Assembly (NCBI GenBank): GCA_903970475.1
Contig: CAJCIQ010000136.1
Location: forward strand, 1-64,000
Direction of reading: 5' to 3'
Source: Beijerinckiaceae bacterium
GTDB lineage: Bacteria; Bacteroidota; Bacteroidia; Chitinophagales; Chitinophagaceae
DNA length: 64,000 bases
Shown here: positions 39,479 through 49,118 of the stretch, piece after piece
Layout: each line of letters begins with the position of its first letter
How positions within the stretch are numbered: the stretch's first letter is position 1
Program-made: the position numbers and the translations under genes
The notes under the pieces: model-generated
Database searches by the model: none
What the model saw: the letters and a program-made list of their open reading frames with translations, nothing else
What the model was told of the DNA's origin: nothing

Positions 39479-39533
39479 CCGCCGGTATCCCAGGCGGATG
39501 TTCCTACCTCGGTCAGCGTTTCTGTGGCCGGGC

Positions 39534-40124
39534 TCAATACACCAACTGGTGCGTTTGTTTAATGATCCCCATGACAAATACACTTTGGAGGTGCCCTATG
39601 TCCTCGATTTCACTGAGTCTGTGCACGTGAAATTGATAGTAGGCATCCATGTTTTCAACCACCACCTTGAGCATGAAGTCAAACTCTCCGGAGATGTTGT
39701 AACATTCTATGACTTCATCAATGGCAGCTATCGCCTCTATAAACATGGCACCCGATTTCTTATTGTGCTGCTTAAGCGACACATAGCAAATCACCATTAA
39801 TCCCTTCTTGACCTTGGTATGATCTACCAGGGCCACGTATTGACGGATAACCCCTGTCTCTTCCAACCTACGGATACGTTCATGTACCGGTGTTGTACTC
39901 AAGTGTACCTGAGCCGCTATTTCCCTGACCGTCATCCGGGCATTTTCCTGTAACAGCCTAAGGATCATCAGGTCTTTGGTGTCCAGGGAAGGACTGCCGG
40001 CGCTGACGCCGGGACCCGCTGTGCCATTGGCGACGACGGGCCTCTTCGTGCCGCTGACGCCGGTGTCGGGCCTTTTTTCTAAGGCCTTCCCAGCCAAATC
40101 TGCTGTTTGGAGCCTCTTTTTCAT
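39534..40124 (-). CDS. Lrp/AsnC-family regulator with repeat-derived N-terminal extension
   Basis: A 196-residue protein. Residues about 47-110 are the AsnC helix-turn-helix (DTKDLMILRLLQENARMTVR, HLSTTPVHERIRRLEETGVI) and the rest is the RAM ligand-binding domain. The usual family member is about 150 residues; here 46 extra residues of low complexity (TGVSGTKRPVVANGTAGPGV) precede it. In the DNA this stretch contains two inverted copies of the GC-rich CCGGCGTCAGC repeat. Divergent from ahcY, so it may sense an amino acid and regulate methionine-cycle genes; that link is inference. Confidence 0.88.
   Translation of the reverse strand: MKKRLQTADLAGKALEKRPDTGVSGTKRPVVANGTAGPGVSAGSPSLDTKDLMILRLLQENARMTVREIAAQVHLSTTPVHERIRRLEETGVIRQYVALVDHTKVKKGLMVICYVSLKQHNKKSGAMFIEAIAAIDEVIECYNISGEFDFMLKVVVENMDAYYQFHVHRLSEIEDIGHLQSVFVMGIIKQTHQLVY
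40002..40063. repeat. two inverted CCGGCGTCAGC repeats inside the Lrp-type gene
   Basis: GCTGACGCCGG at 40002-40012 and at 40053-40063. Both encode Val-Ser within Gly/Pro/Thr-rich sequence of the N-terminal extension. The same element, in the other orientation, occurs at 18241-18280. Confidence 0.5.
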
Positions 40125-40190
40125 GGCGATAGCAGTATTTATCCTATAAAACTAGCACAAAACATTATTTTATACCAAATTTTAATCAAG

Positions 40191-40223
40191 TTGCTAATAT
40201 TTTATTCTACAAACTTAGCTTTG
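40191..40223 (+). promoter_or_regulatory. ahcY promoter
   Basis: TTG at 40191-40193, 22 bp, then TAGCTTTG at 40216-40223, an exact TAnnTTTG, 20 bp before the ATG. This is the clearest housekeeping-type promoter in the window. No SAM- or SAH-riboswitch fold is visible in the short leader. Confidence 0.7.
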
Positions 40224-40243
40224 CTTAAAATAATCTAAGAATT

Positions 40244-41575
40244 ATGTCCACCACGTACACAAAAGCAAAAATCGACCTAAGTCTGCCATATAAGGTGAAA
40301 GATATGAGCCTGGCCGCCTGGGGGCGTAAAGAAATTGAGCTCGCCGAAGCCGAAATGCCTGGTCTGATGTCTCTGCGTAAGGAATACGGGGCCGATCAAC
40401 CCCTGAAAGGGGCCCGCATCGCCGGATGTTTGCATATGACCATCCAAACGGCTGTGCTCATCGAAACCTTGGTAGCTTTGGGTGCTGAAGTGCGCTGGAG
40501 CTCCTGCAATATCTTCTCCACCCAGGATCATGCCGCCGCTGCCATTGCCGCTGCCGGCGTGCCTGTGTTTGCATGGAAAGGACTCAATGAGGAAGATTTT
40601 AACTGGTGTATCGAGCAGACCTTGTTCTTTGGTAGCACCGATCGCCCCCTCAACATGATCCTGGATGACGGTGGTGACCTGACCAATATGGTGTTCGATG
40701 TATATCCCGAGCTGATCCATCATATCAAAGGATTGAGCGAAGAAACGACTACAGGCGTACACCGCCTCTATGAAAGGATGCAAAAAGGCACCCTTCCTAT
40801 GCCCGCCATCAACATCAACGATTCCGTTACCAAATCCAAATTTGACAACAAATACGGTTGTCGTGAAAGTTGTGTAGACGCTATTCGTCGCGCCACAGAC
40901 GTGATGATTGCAGGTAAAGTTGCCGTTGTTGCCGGATTCGGAGACGTAGGTAAAGGTTCTGCCGAATCTCTTTCTGGTGCCGGTGCCCGTGTGATTGTTA
41001 CCGAAATCGACCCTATCTGCGCATTGCAGGCCGCCATGGAAGGTTACGAAGTGAAGAAAATGGCCAACGCCGTAAAAGAAGCCGATATCATCGTGACCAC
41101 TACTGGTTGCCGCGACATCATTACCGGCGAGCATTTCAAAGCCATGAAGGACAAAGCCATTGTTTGTAACATCGGCCACTTCGATATTGAAATCGACGTA
41201 GCCTGGTTGAATCACAACTATGGTAAAACCAAAGTGGAAATCAAACCACAGGTGGATAAATACACCATCGACGGTAAGGACATCATCTTGCTGGCGGAAG
41301 GTCGTCTGGTAAACCTCGGTTGTGCCACTGGTCACCCTTCTTTCGTGATGAGTAACTCCTTCACCAACCAGACCCTGGCTCAGCTGGAACTGTGGATCAA
41401 CCACGACAAGTACGAGAATAAAGTATATGTACTGCCCAAACACCTGGACGAAAAAGTTGCCCGTCTGCACCTGGCTAAAATCGGTGTGGAACTGGATGAA
41501 CTTTCAACCGTTCAAAGTGATTACCTGGGTATCCCCAAAGAAGGCCCTTACAAGCCTGATTATTACAGGTATTAA
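40244..41575 (+). CDS. ahcY: adenosylhomocysteinase
   Basis: A 443-residue cytosolic enzyme of normal length. Substrate-domain motifs [14 protein letters not shown] and [17 protein letters not shown] are present, the NAD-binding domain has [20 protein letters not shown], and the C-terminus KPDYYRY closes the NAD pocket of the neighbouring subunit. It hydrolyses S-adenosylhomocysteine to adenosine and homocysteine, pulling methylation reactions forward. GC-rich, well-biased codons fit high expression; two hairpins follow the gene. Confidence 0.98.
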   Translation: MSTTYTKAKIDLSLPYKVKDMSLAAWGRKEIELAEAEMPGLMSLRKEYGADQPLKGARIAGCLHMTIQTAVLIETLVALGAEVRWSSCNIFSTQDHAAAAIAAAGVPVFAWKGLNEEDFNWCIEQTLFFGSTDRPLNMILDDGGDLTNMVFDVYPELIHHIKGLSEETTTGVHRLYERMQKGTLPMPAININDSVTKSKFDNKYGCRESCVDAIRRATDVMIAGKVAVVAGFGDVGKGSAESLSGAGARVIVTEIDPICALQAAMEGYEVKKMANAVKEADIIVTTTGCRDIITGEHFKAMKDKAIVCNIGHFDIEIDVAWLNHNYGKTKVEIKPQVDKYTIDGKDIILLAEGRLVNLGCATGHPSFVMSNSFTNQTLAQLELWINHDKYENKVYVLPKHLDEKVARLHLAKIGVELDELSTVQSDYLGIPKEGPYKPDYYRY

Positions 41576-41628
41576 AAATAGCGGCGCACAGCTCCTCTGC
41601 CCATAAGGGCCATCATAAGCCGTTTTGT

Positions 41629-41694
41629 GGAGGACCTAAATTTCCAGATAGGTCCTCCTCAAAAAACGAAGGCCCCGGTTTCCCGGAGCCTTTT
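41629..41694 (+). terminator. two hairpins ending the ahcY transcript
   Basis: First: GGAGGACCTA and TAGGTCCTCC, perfect 10-bp stem (41629-41658), followed by TCAAAAAA. Second: GGCCCCGG-TTTC-CCGGAGCC (41671-41690, one mismatch) followed by TTTT, a standard intrinsic terminator. Confidence 0.75.
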
Positions 41695-41746
41695 CACTCT
41701 TCAACACTTGCCCACAGATTGTATAGTTTAGTCGTGAAAGCATTTC

Positions 41747-42067
41747 TTACCACCTGCGGTAACCATATTCCCTACGGGCGATGTAAGGTCTGTGGTAATA
41801 TCCTCCAATAACAACTGGAGCAGGAGCCACTACTACAGGAGCAGGTGCGCAAACCGGAGCAGGAGCGCAAACCGGAGCAACCACTACAGGAGGTGCAGGA
41901 ATAATAATCCGGGGCGCGAAAATGGGAGGAGCAGGGAAACCAATCCGGGCGTGTGCAACAAACCTAACCGGAGGATAAGCCTCAGCTTTAGCTGTAACAG
42001 CAGCACCGGTAAGTATTACAGCAGCAATAGCGGTCATCAGGGTTAATTTCGTTTTACGAACTTTCAT
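41747..42067 (-). CDS. exported Pro/Val/Ala-rich protein, 106 aa
   Basis: Start at the ATG at 42067; a signal peptide (KLTLMTAIAAVILTGAAVTA) is cut near residue 25. The mature part is low-complexity: repeated PAPV and CAPAPV units (APVCAPAPVCAPAPVVVAPA) and an aromatic, basic end (YHRPYIARREYGYRRW). Short proteins of this type are frequent in Chitinophagaceae and are assumed to be envelope or matrix components; no activity is known. Two Cys within the repeats could cross-link. Confidence 0.6.
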   Translation of the reverse strand: MKVRKTKLTLMTAIAAVILTGAAVTAKAEAYPPVRFVAHARIGFPAPPIFAPRIIIPAPPVVVAPVCAPAPVCAPAPVVVAPAPVVIGGYYHRPYIARREYGYRRW

Positions 42068-42227
42068 AAAGATATTTTTATGGTATTCGTGAACCTTCGG
42101 TTTCATAAAATAAGTTTTAAAAGGTTTCTAAATCTTATGTTCTGTATATAAGACCCATACACAAGATTTCTGTTTAACCGTCCACCGTTAGGGCTGTGTT
42201 AAAACGAAACCGATCCCATATAACGAA

Positions 42228-42254
42228 GAAACCGCCCAATGGGCGGTTTCTTTT
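42228..42254. terminator. intrinsic terminator hairpin
   Basis: GAAACCGCCC-AAT-GGGCGGTTTC, perfect 10-bp stem, followed by TTTT on the plus strand. On the minus strand it lies 75 bp beyond the susD-like stop and probably ends the susCD transcript although its U-run there is poor. Confidence 0.6.
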
Positions 42255-42325
42255 CTAACTATCACCTTAACCAAATTAATATGCTCATGTCATTATAATA
42301 TGTATCCTCATGTTGGTGGGTTGTT

Positions 42326-43948
42326 TTAAGGTTGCCACCAGACCTTAGTAGTATTCACATCTGCGCCCCCCATCTTTGCTAATTGGGCGTCATAATTCAA
42401 TGTATTGTTATTGACCTCATCTAGTGGATACACCAACCTGAAGTAAGAGGTATATTCTGAACTAGGATTGCTGGCCGGATCCTTTGGCGTCGCAAAACTA
42501 GTTCTTCTCCATAAGTTCCAGGCCAACCACGGTTGACGATAGAAGCTCAACCATTCCTGCGCATAAATCTTGGAAAGTGCATCTGTCTGGGTCCCTGTAA
42601 AAGCAACCTTATGGTTGCTGAACATAACCTGCATCTGCGAAGCTGTAGGCGCAGCGGGGGCATTGCCTTCCCAGGTTTCCGTAGCATCGCTGGTATTGGC
42701 TGCTATATTGTACCAAAAATTAACGGAGGAAGAAATACCAGCCATATATTCTGTTTGGGCATTGGGAATGCTTTGCGCTACCCCTATTCCCCTGGTATAA
42801 GCTTCAGCTTTCAGGAAATGCACCTCAGCGGCTGTCATGATTAACTCGGGTATATACCACTCATCCCTGATCAGGTACCAATTGAAGGGAGAAAATACAC
42901 AACCATTCTTTACAGTTGGGTCTGTGGGAGAGCCATAAGCATTAACAACATCACCCGTACTGGTACCAATAATGAAGGGATTGTATTTTCCCGCCTGGTT
43001 GGTAGTGACGAACAGAAAAGCCCTGGGATCAAATACAGATGGAGTGTCCAACCCGTCTGCCATCAGATTCCAAGTAGTACTGCTTACACGGACAAAACCA
43101 GTACCTCCTGAACTAAAGCTCCACCACCTCGATTGCAGATCAAATTTGCCCAGATTGGCAGGCCACATGCAAAAGTCATTACCAGAATCAATCAGTGGAT
43201 AGGTCCCGCTTAATACATCCTGAATTACAGGCGTAGCATCTGTAGGATCCTTTTCATACATCTGCATGGCATACCTCAGCCTAAGGGAATTGGCAATCTT
43301 CAGCCATGGAGTCATATTACCTGAAAATAGCACGTCATAGGCACCTAGTGTTTGGTAGGGATCCCCGGCTGCACTCACCGGATTAGCAGCAGTGTTAATA
43401 TTGTCTACTGCCCATTTCAGATTAGACAATAAAGAATCATAAATCACTTGTTGAGCATCATAGGGCGGATGGACCGACGAGGAATCTTCCGTACTAAATA
43501 ACAAACCAGCTTTAAAGTAGGGTATATCCCCAAACTGATCAGTAATTCTGAATGTCTTGTAGGCCCTGAGGATATAGAGGATTGCCTGAATATTGGCATA
43601 GGCCTGTTGATCCTTTTCTCCATTAATGATTGCCTGCACAGCATTCATGTTCTGAAGCGCATTATAGTAGTCAGACCAGATGCTATTAATGCCAGAAGGG
43701 GCTAAATATCCGGACAAGCTGGTTTCTCCCGCCAATTGGGATACTTCATAATAATAATCGTTGTGCAAAGAGGCCTGCTCGTCCCATTGAAGGAAGAGGG
43801 TGCTCAAGAGATTATTCATTTCAGGCCCTATTGATGTAGAAGTAGGAGCGTTCTGGGTTTTATTTGCATTGACAAAACCCTTGGTGCATCCGTTCAGTAT
43901 CACCACCCCTGACAACAAATAAAGCCATATATATTTTGAAAGATTCAT
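42326..43948 (-). CDS. SusD/RagB-family nutrient-binding outer-membrane lipoprotein
   Basis: A 540-residue lipoprotein (signal peptide ending GVVILNGC). The TPR-like helical framework (IWSDYYNALQNMNAVQAIIN, QAILYILRAYKTFRITDQFG) and the LTAAEVHFLKAEA-like helix (IMTAAEVHFLKAEAYTRGIG) place it in the SusD-like group that uses the PF12771-type architecture. It sits on the cell surface as the lid of the SusC-like channel encoded 33 bp upstream, binding the ligand. The ligand class, often a glycan or peptide, cannot be read from the sequence. Confidence 0.93.
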   Translation of the reverse strand: MNLSKYIWLYLLSGVVILNGCTKGFVNANKTQNAPTSTSIGPEMNNLLSTLFLQWDEQASLHNDYYYEVSQLAGETSLSGYLAPSGINSIWSDYYNALQNMNAVQAIINGEKDQQAYANIQAILYILRAYKTFRITDQFGDIPYFKAGLLFSTEDSSSVHPPYDAQQVIYDSLLSNLKWAVDNINTAANPVSAAGDPYQTLGAYDVLFSGNMTPWLKIANSLRLRYAMQMYEKDPTDATPVIQDVLSGTYPLIDSGNDFCMWPANLGKFDLQSRWWSFSSGGTGFVRVSSTTWNLMADGLDTPSVFDPRAFLFVTTNQAGKYNPFIIGTSTGDVVNAYGSPTDPTVKNGCVFSPFNWYLIRDEWYIPELIMTAAEVHFLKAEAYTRGIGVAQSIPNAQTEYMAGISSSVNFWYNIAANTSDATETWEGNAPAAPTASQMQVMFSNHKVAFTGTQTDALSKIYAQEWLSFYRQPWLAWNLWRRTSFATPKDPASNPSSEYTSYFRLVYPLDEVNNNTLNYDAQLAKMGGADVNTTKVWWQP

Positions 43949-43981
43949 ATCACAATGTTTTTTGAATAGAGGATAATGAAA

Positions 43982-46900
43982 TTAAAAGCCCAACCTTACC
44001 ATTACACCGACAGAACGCACACCGGGTAAAGAGGCAAACTCAATACCCTGCGCATTGCCGGCACCATTCACCCCTTCTGGGTTCACATTATCCGGCAAAG
44101 AACTGTGAATGTAAAATAGATCCCTACCTACCAGTGATACGCTTATGGTCTGGAAAGCATGGGTATGCTTTACAATCTTGTCAGGGATAGCGTAGTTGAT
44201 ATCAAATTCTCTTAACTTATACCAGGTGTCATTCATCACAGCCGTGCTATGGATCCATTGGCTGTTATTTGGACCGCTGCTCCATACGCCGTAGGTCATG
44301 TATTTATAATAGTAGTGAACCACAGTGGTATTGGGTGTGCTTTTTCCATCATCATACACACCAGGTAAAATGACACCCCATTTGGTGGCGGTACCGTCAG
44401 GAGTTGTATAGGCCAATCCTCCACCATTCCTTTCCTTCAAGGTTTCCGGAGCAAGCCCCTGTTGCATCATGGATGCCCAGCTTCCTGCCCAAATTTGGCC
44501 GCCTATCTTTGCATCGATCAGGAAACTTACAGAGAACCCTCCCTTAAAGGAGAAGGTATTGGTCATACCTCCCCTGAATTTAGGTGTCGAATTACCTATC
44601 GGCACCATGGAAGTGGTAGCTTTATAGACAGTACCTACCATTGACTGTGCTGTACCTCCATCTACACCGAAGTTATTAGCAATTTCTGTGGCGGTTTGCA
44701 ATAGTGGCTTTTTCGTAGCAGGGTCCCTGGCATAATCATAGCTCATAATTTCACCATACTCATGTCCTACTAAAGCTGATATGTATACCCCACTAGCGCC
44801 CCAAATATTATTCATATTCAATTGATTAACATACTGATTCAAGCTCAACAGCTTGTTGTAGTTGTTAAATCCATTAATACTGACCTCCCACCTGAAATTT
44901 TTCCTCTCCACCACTTTGACACTCACCATGGCTTCTAGTCCAGAGTTTTGCAGCACACCAGTATTAACACTCAAGCTTGTTACACCTGTAGATTGAGCAG
45001 TCGGAGGATTAGCTACCTGGTTTATTGACTTACCATTGTAATAACGGAAGTCTAAGTTGATCCGGTTTTTAAGGAATCCTAAGGTGACTCCGAAATCAGC
45101 CGTTTTGTTCTCCTGTGGTTTATAATTTGAAGAGTTTAAGAAGGTAGCCAATTGGAGGGTAGGCTGGCCCGCAAATGTACCTGTGCCATAAGTATTGTTG
45201 AACAATGCATATGGAATACCTACAGCAGCTTCTGCCCAGGCTGCCCTCAATTTGCCAAAGCTCAGCCAGGAGGAGTTCAGGTGCAACGCATCGGTAAATA
45301 CCCAACTGGCAGAAATAGAGGGGAAGAAATAAGACCAGTTACCAGGCTGAAGTGTGGACGACCAGTCGTTTCTGCCTGTGATATCCAGGTATAACCAATT
45401 TTTATAGGAGAGGTTGATAAAACTGTACAGTGAATTGCGTTTCTCCCTGTACCACTGTTCACTGGGAACCTGACCTGCCTGTGGGGTACCCACATAGTTT
45501 CCGAAGAAGGTTAATCCCGGTTGTGCCATGGTTGTACCATTGGTGGTACCGGCAATATTGTACATATTCCTTGAATAAGCCGTCCCGCCTACTGCCCACT
45601 TCGCACTGATATCCTTGAATAAGTTATCCTTATGTAGGCTGACAAGCCAATCATAGTTGTTGGCATTGTCCTTAGTAAGCCCATTGGCATAATTACCACC
45701 AACAGTTTGGGTAGCATCGGTCGGAGCGTTGATGGCTTCATCCTGATTCGTGTTGGCATCAATGCTAGCCCTGAACATGAAATTCAGCCACGAAGTGGCA
45801 TCATAGTTGATCTGAGCAGCCCCCAACAGTTTGTCCCTAGTCACATACTCATTATTCATGTACGTATTCCAATAGATATATTGGGCATTTCCGTTGCCTG
45901 TCCAGGGAAAAGCTGTTCCAGTAGTTGCATCGGTGAATTTATTCTGAGAACCGTCATAATTCAGGTAGTTGCCATTATCCGCCTTCCCTCTATAGTCCCG
46001 GCTATAGGCATAGACCAGGTTGGATTGGATACTTCCGGCTTCGTTGTTCCCTAGTTGGGGAGCGTTATGATAAGTATTGTTGAAATAGGAAGCGGTAACC
46101 TGGATATTAACCTTTTGGGTAAGCTTCATGTTCCCACCGATGTTAAAGGTATTCTGGTTGTAATCAGAATTGGGGATAATGGACTCATTATCCAGGCGAG
46201 TATAAGATGCCCTGAGGGATCCAAACTCGTTGCCGCCTGAAACAGAAACGTTATGGGTGAGTTGATACCCATCCCTGAAATAGGATTTGACGTTATTGGG
46301 TTGAGGTATATCAGGCCTGGTTACACCATCCCACCAAATCAGGTTTGTACCATCCATCTTATGCCCCCAGCTTACTCCTGTGCCTGGCCAGCTGACTTGA
46401 TTCCAGGTAGCAATGCCATAAGGACCTGTACCGGTTGCCTGGTCAACAAACATATTGGTCCATCCATCGGTCAAAATAGGTTGACCCGCTGAGTTGGTTT
46501 GGTATTGAGGAGCATTAAGGGATACCATACCCCCTGCACCATATTCGTTTTGCATTTTCAAAAAACGGTATGGGTCATTCACCTTTCCCTGGAAAGTATA
46601 ATCCACCCCAAGGCCACTCCTTCTTCCACCCTTTTTGGTGGTAATCAGGATTACCCCGTTGGCGCCCCAACCTCCATATAATGCGGCGGCGGCAGGCCCT
46701 TTCAAAACAGAGATGTTTTCAATATCCGCTGGGTTAATCAAGTTGATAGGACTGCCCCAATCCTTTGGAGCTGTTACATCCTGCGCGGCAGAAGGAATGG
46801 TATTGTCCATAGGCATACCATCAACAATAATCAGTGGCTGAGTAGCTCCTTGTATGGAATTATTGCCGCCTATTATGATTCTGGTACTACCCCCATCTAC

Positions 46901-47710
46901 GCCATTTGGTTGAGTAACGGCGACCCCGGCCATTTTCCCTTCCAGGGCATTGACCACATTGGGGGCATTACTTTCCTGTACCTCTGTCCCCTTCACCTGC
47001 TCTTCAGAATAACCCAGCGCTCTTGTACTCCTCTTAATTCCCAAAGCCGTTACCACCACTTCGCCTAGTTCGCTTTTGCCTTCCTCCATTTTAAAGGACA
47101 GGGTATTGTTTTTTCCTACCGCTTGTCTAAGCGTTGCATATCCAACGACGGAAATGACAATCACCTCTCCTTCATTTGCCTGGATTTCAAAATGACCATT
47201 GGCATCCGTCATTACCCCTTTTCTCGTACCCTGAACAGTCACACTGGCTCCAGCAATAGGAGCACCATCTTTGGTTGTCACGTTTCCTTTAACCGTATTT
47301 CCAGGTTGTACATATTCTGTGGCTACCGGATCCGAATTTCCAGCCTTGAAGACCTTCTTAAGGATGATTTGGTCGTTTACCACCTCGTACTGAATACTTA
47401 ATGGATTTAGCAACTTGTCCAATACCATTTTCAGGTCCTCGTTCTTAGCGTCCAGGTTCACTTCTCCCTTGGAAGCCACGAGGCGACTATCATACGTGAA
47501 TTTTACATCGGCGACCTTTTCGATGTTGTGCAATACCTTCTTGAGGTTTTGCCCGGTCTCCGACAAAGAAATTCTACGATCCAGGACTCCCTGGCCCTTC
47601 AGCGTCCCCGCGGAGGCGCTAATAGCCAGTGCCCCTGTCAGTAAGAGCTGAAACAGCGTAATTCTCATAAGCAATCTTAGTGTTAGATTGTGCGTAACGC
47701 ATTTGTTCAT
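43982..47710 (-). CDS. SusC/RagA-family TonB-dependent receptor with N-terminal STN signalling domain
   Basis: A 1242-residue outer-membrane protein from the ATG at 47710. After the signal peptide comes an STN domain (about 45-115: VKFTYDSRLVASKGEVNLDA), which in FecA-type receptors contacts the anti-sigma factor. Next a carboxypeptidase-regulatory-like domain (GNVTTKDGAPIAGASVTVQG), a TonB-box-like EVVVTALGIKR, the plug (PLIIVDGMPMDN, ENISVLKGPAAAALYGGWGA) and a 22-strand barrel ending MVRLGF. It imports a ligand captured by the SusD-like lid. The ECF sigma and FecR genes upstream make it a self-regulated trans-envelope signalling system. Confidence 0.95.
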   Translation of the reverse strand: MNKCVTHNLTLRLLMRITLFQLLLTGALAISASAGTLKGQGVLDRRISLSETGQNLKKVLHNIEKVADVKFTYDSRLVASKGEVNLDAKNEDLKMVLDKLLNPLSIQYEVVNDQIILKKVFKAGNSDPVATEYVQPGNTVKGNVTTKDGAPIAGASVTVQGTRKGVMTDANGHFEIQANEGEVIVISVVGYATLRQAVGKNNTLSFKMEEGKSELGEVVVTALGIKRSTRALGYSEEQVKGTEVQESNAPNVVNALEGKMAGVAVTQPNGVDGGSTRIIIGGNNSIQGATQPLIIVDGMPMDNTIPSAAQDVTAPKDWGSPINLINPADIENISVLKGPAAAALYGGWGANGVILITTKKGGRRSGLGVDYTFQGKVNDPYRFLKMQNEYGAGGMVSLNAPQYQTNSAGQPILTDGWTNMFVDQATGTGPYGIATWNQVSWPGTGVSWGHKMDGTNLIWWDGVTRPDIPQPNNVKSYFRDGYQLTHNVSVSGGNEFGSLRASYTRLDNESIIPNSDYNQNTFNIGGNMKLTQKVNIQVTASYFNNTYHNAPQLGNNEAGSIQSNLVYAYSRDYRGKADNGNYLNYDGSQNKFTDATTGTAFPWTGNGNAQYIYWNTYMNNEYVTRDKLLGAAQINYDATSWLNFMFRASIDANTNQDEAINAPTDATQTVGGNYANGLTKDNANNYDWLVSLHKDNLFKDISAKWAVGGTAYSRNMYNIAGTTNGTTMAQPGLTFFGNYVGTPQAGQVPSEQWYREKRNSLYSFINLSYKNWLYLDITGRNDWSSTLQPGNWSYFFPSISASWVFTDALHLNSSWLSFGKLRAAWAEAAVGIPYALFNNTYGTGTFAGQPTLQLATFLNSSNYKPQENKTADFGVTLGFLKNRINLDFRYYNGKSINQVANPPTAQSTGVTSLSVNTGVLQNSGLEAMVSVKVVERKNFRWEVSINGFNNYNKLLSLNQYVNQLNMNNIWGASGVYISALVGHEYGEIMSYDYARDPATKKPLLQTATEIANNFGVDGGTAQSMVGTVYKATTSMVPIGNSTPKFRGGMTNTFSFKGGFSVSFLIDAKIGGQIWAGSWASMMQQGLAPETLKERNGGGLAYTTPDGTATKWGVILPGVYDDGKSTPNTTVVHYYYKYMTYGVWSSGPNNSQWIHSTAVMNDTWYKLREFDINYAIPDKIVKHTHAFQTISVSLVGRDLFYIHSSLPDNVNPEGVNGAGNAQGIEFASLPGVRSVGVMVRLGF

Positions 47711-47813
47711 AACTTTAAAAGGGTTGTTGTAATGACGAATAGGAATACAATGGCCTTCTCCCCTGTTCATGCCTTCCGGGGTCCAATTCGTCGGGCACAA
47801 GGGGAGTTAAGCT

Positions 47814-47840
47814 GGTGGCGGGTTTCCGCCATCAGTTTTT
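47814..47840 (+). terminator. hairpin between FecR and SusC genes
   Basis: GGTGGCGG-GTTT-CCGCCATC (8 bp, one G-U pair) followed by AGTTTTT on the plus strand; no plus-strand gene precedes it. On the minus strand it could modulate read-through from fecR into susC. Confidence 0.3.
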
Positions 47841-47926
47841 GATCATATCAGGTGTATATTAAGCAGCTTTGATGGGTTGTTGGCATAAGCATCTCGATTT
47901 TTGATTAGTAGTATGTTTTGGCAATG

Positions 47927-48997
47927 TTATTGGCAGTGACCGCCTTTGATCCAAACTGTATCGCCCTTCATTTCATATCCCGCATTTACCGCCTTACATA
48001 TAATACTGAGCTGATCCGTCAACTTTTCATTTTGCAGGGAAGTCGTCAACCTGCAACCAGAAAGACTATCCCTATTGCTCACTATATGGATATGATACAT
48101 TTTGCCTAACTGATCCAGAATAGCATTGACAGGCTGGTCTTCAAAATTCAGGAATACAATCTCTGCGGAGGGCGGAGTCAGAAGTTGGGCAGGGGCATTG
48201 GATTGGAAGACCAGGTTTTGTTCTTTTTTATAATAGACTACTTCCTGATGAGGAAGCACATAAACCGTTTGTGCAGTGCCAGGATACCCATCCCTGTAAA
48301 CGGATACCTTTCCAGAACGTACGGCAACATGGATATCATTCATCTTGGGGTCTGCTTTGACTTCAAAGCTGGTACCCAACACCTTGGTGACTATAACACC
48401 CGTATGTACCATAAAGGGCCTGCCGGCATCTTTTGCTATGTCAAAGAATGCATTCCCCTCCAGGCTAACCTCCCTGGTTTTATCATTTAAGCTTGGTTGG
48501 TAGATCAGGGTGGCACCCTTTTCTAAAATGACCGTACTGCCATCGATGAGATAAATACGCTCTGGTTTGGGGGAACTATTGTGGCGATGCAGTAAAGCCC
48601 GTGCCGGTTCCGGGGAAGCTGCCACCGTAGCTGCGTAAGAAGCAACCTTTTGAGGATGTGCCTTCCAAAAAAAGGCGGTAGCACCTAACCCCAAGGCCAG
48701 GGCGGCAGCAGTATACCAATAGCCCCTCCAATTTTTTGAAATGGACAGAGGTGCTGATTCCTGTATTTGCAGTTGTACCCCATCCCAGATCTCCTTGGAA
48801 AGCCTATAAGTATCAGATTCCGGTGGATGTTGTTGTAATTGGGAAAGCAGTTCCATTGCCTCTCTTACCATTTCTTGATGACGAGGATCCCGGCTAAGCC
48901 AGGATTCCCAGTAGGCATCCGTGGATGCCCCTGGATGAAGCACCCAACGAACGAATGAATCGTCTTCCAGTAGCGTCCAACTATTAGTTTCTTTCAT
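47927..48997 (-). CDS. FecR-family anti-sigma factor
   Basis: A 356-residue inner-membrane protein. Cytoplasmic sigma-binding part (1-90: WTLLEDDSFVRWVLHPGAST), one membrane helix (about 92-112, YTAAALALGLGATAFFW), and a periplasmic FecR domain (IYLIDGSTVILEKGATLIYQ, REVSLEGNAFFDIAKDAGRP, VKVLGTSFEV-like) with a C-terminal STN-like DUF4974 region. It holds the ECF sigma factor until the ligand-loaded SusC-type receptor signals. Lies between sigma factor and receptor. Confidence 0.93.
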   Translation of the reverse strand: MKETNSWTLLEDDSFVRWVLHPGASTDAYWESWLSRDPRHQEMVREAMELLSQLQQHPPESDTYRLSKEIWDGVQLQIQESAPLSISKNWRGYWYTAAALALGLGATAFFWKAHPQKVASYAATVAASPEPARALLHRHNSSPKPERIYLIDGSTVILEKGATLIYQPSLNDKTREVSLEGNAFFDIAKDAGRPFMVHTGVIVTKVLGTSFEVKADPKMNDIHVAVRSGKVSVYRDGYPGTAQTVYVLPHQEVVYYKKEQNLVFQSNAPAQLLTPPSAEIVFLNFEDQPVNAILDQLGKMYHIHIVSNRDSLSGCRLTTSLQNEKLTDQLSIICKAVNAGYEMKGDTVWIKGGHCQ

Positions 48998-49118
48998 GTC
49001 TATATATACATGACAAGAATGCTCATTTTATACTCAGTAAAATGAAACTTTTTTTAAGAAAATTTTAATAAATGGGAGAATTACAAAAATGGTCAGGGCA
49101 GGTCTGTCCGTCGGACGC

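Noticed and set aside
40125-40243. Possible SAM or SAH riboswitch before ahcY
   Set aside because: The leader after the predicted transcription start is only about 15-20 nt and shows no conserved stems.
40277-41470. Long open frame (397 codons) antisense to ahcY
   Set aside because: Mirror of the strongly biased, GC-rich codons of ahcY; composition (many His, Gly, Val) is typical of an antisense shadow.
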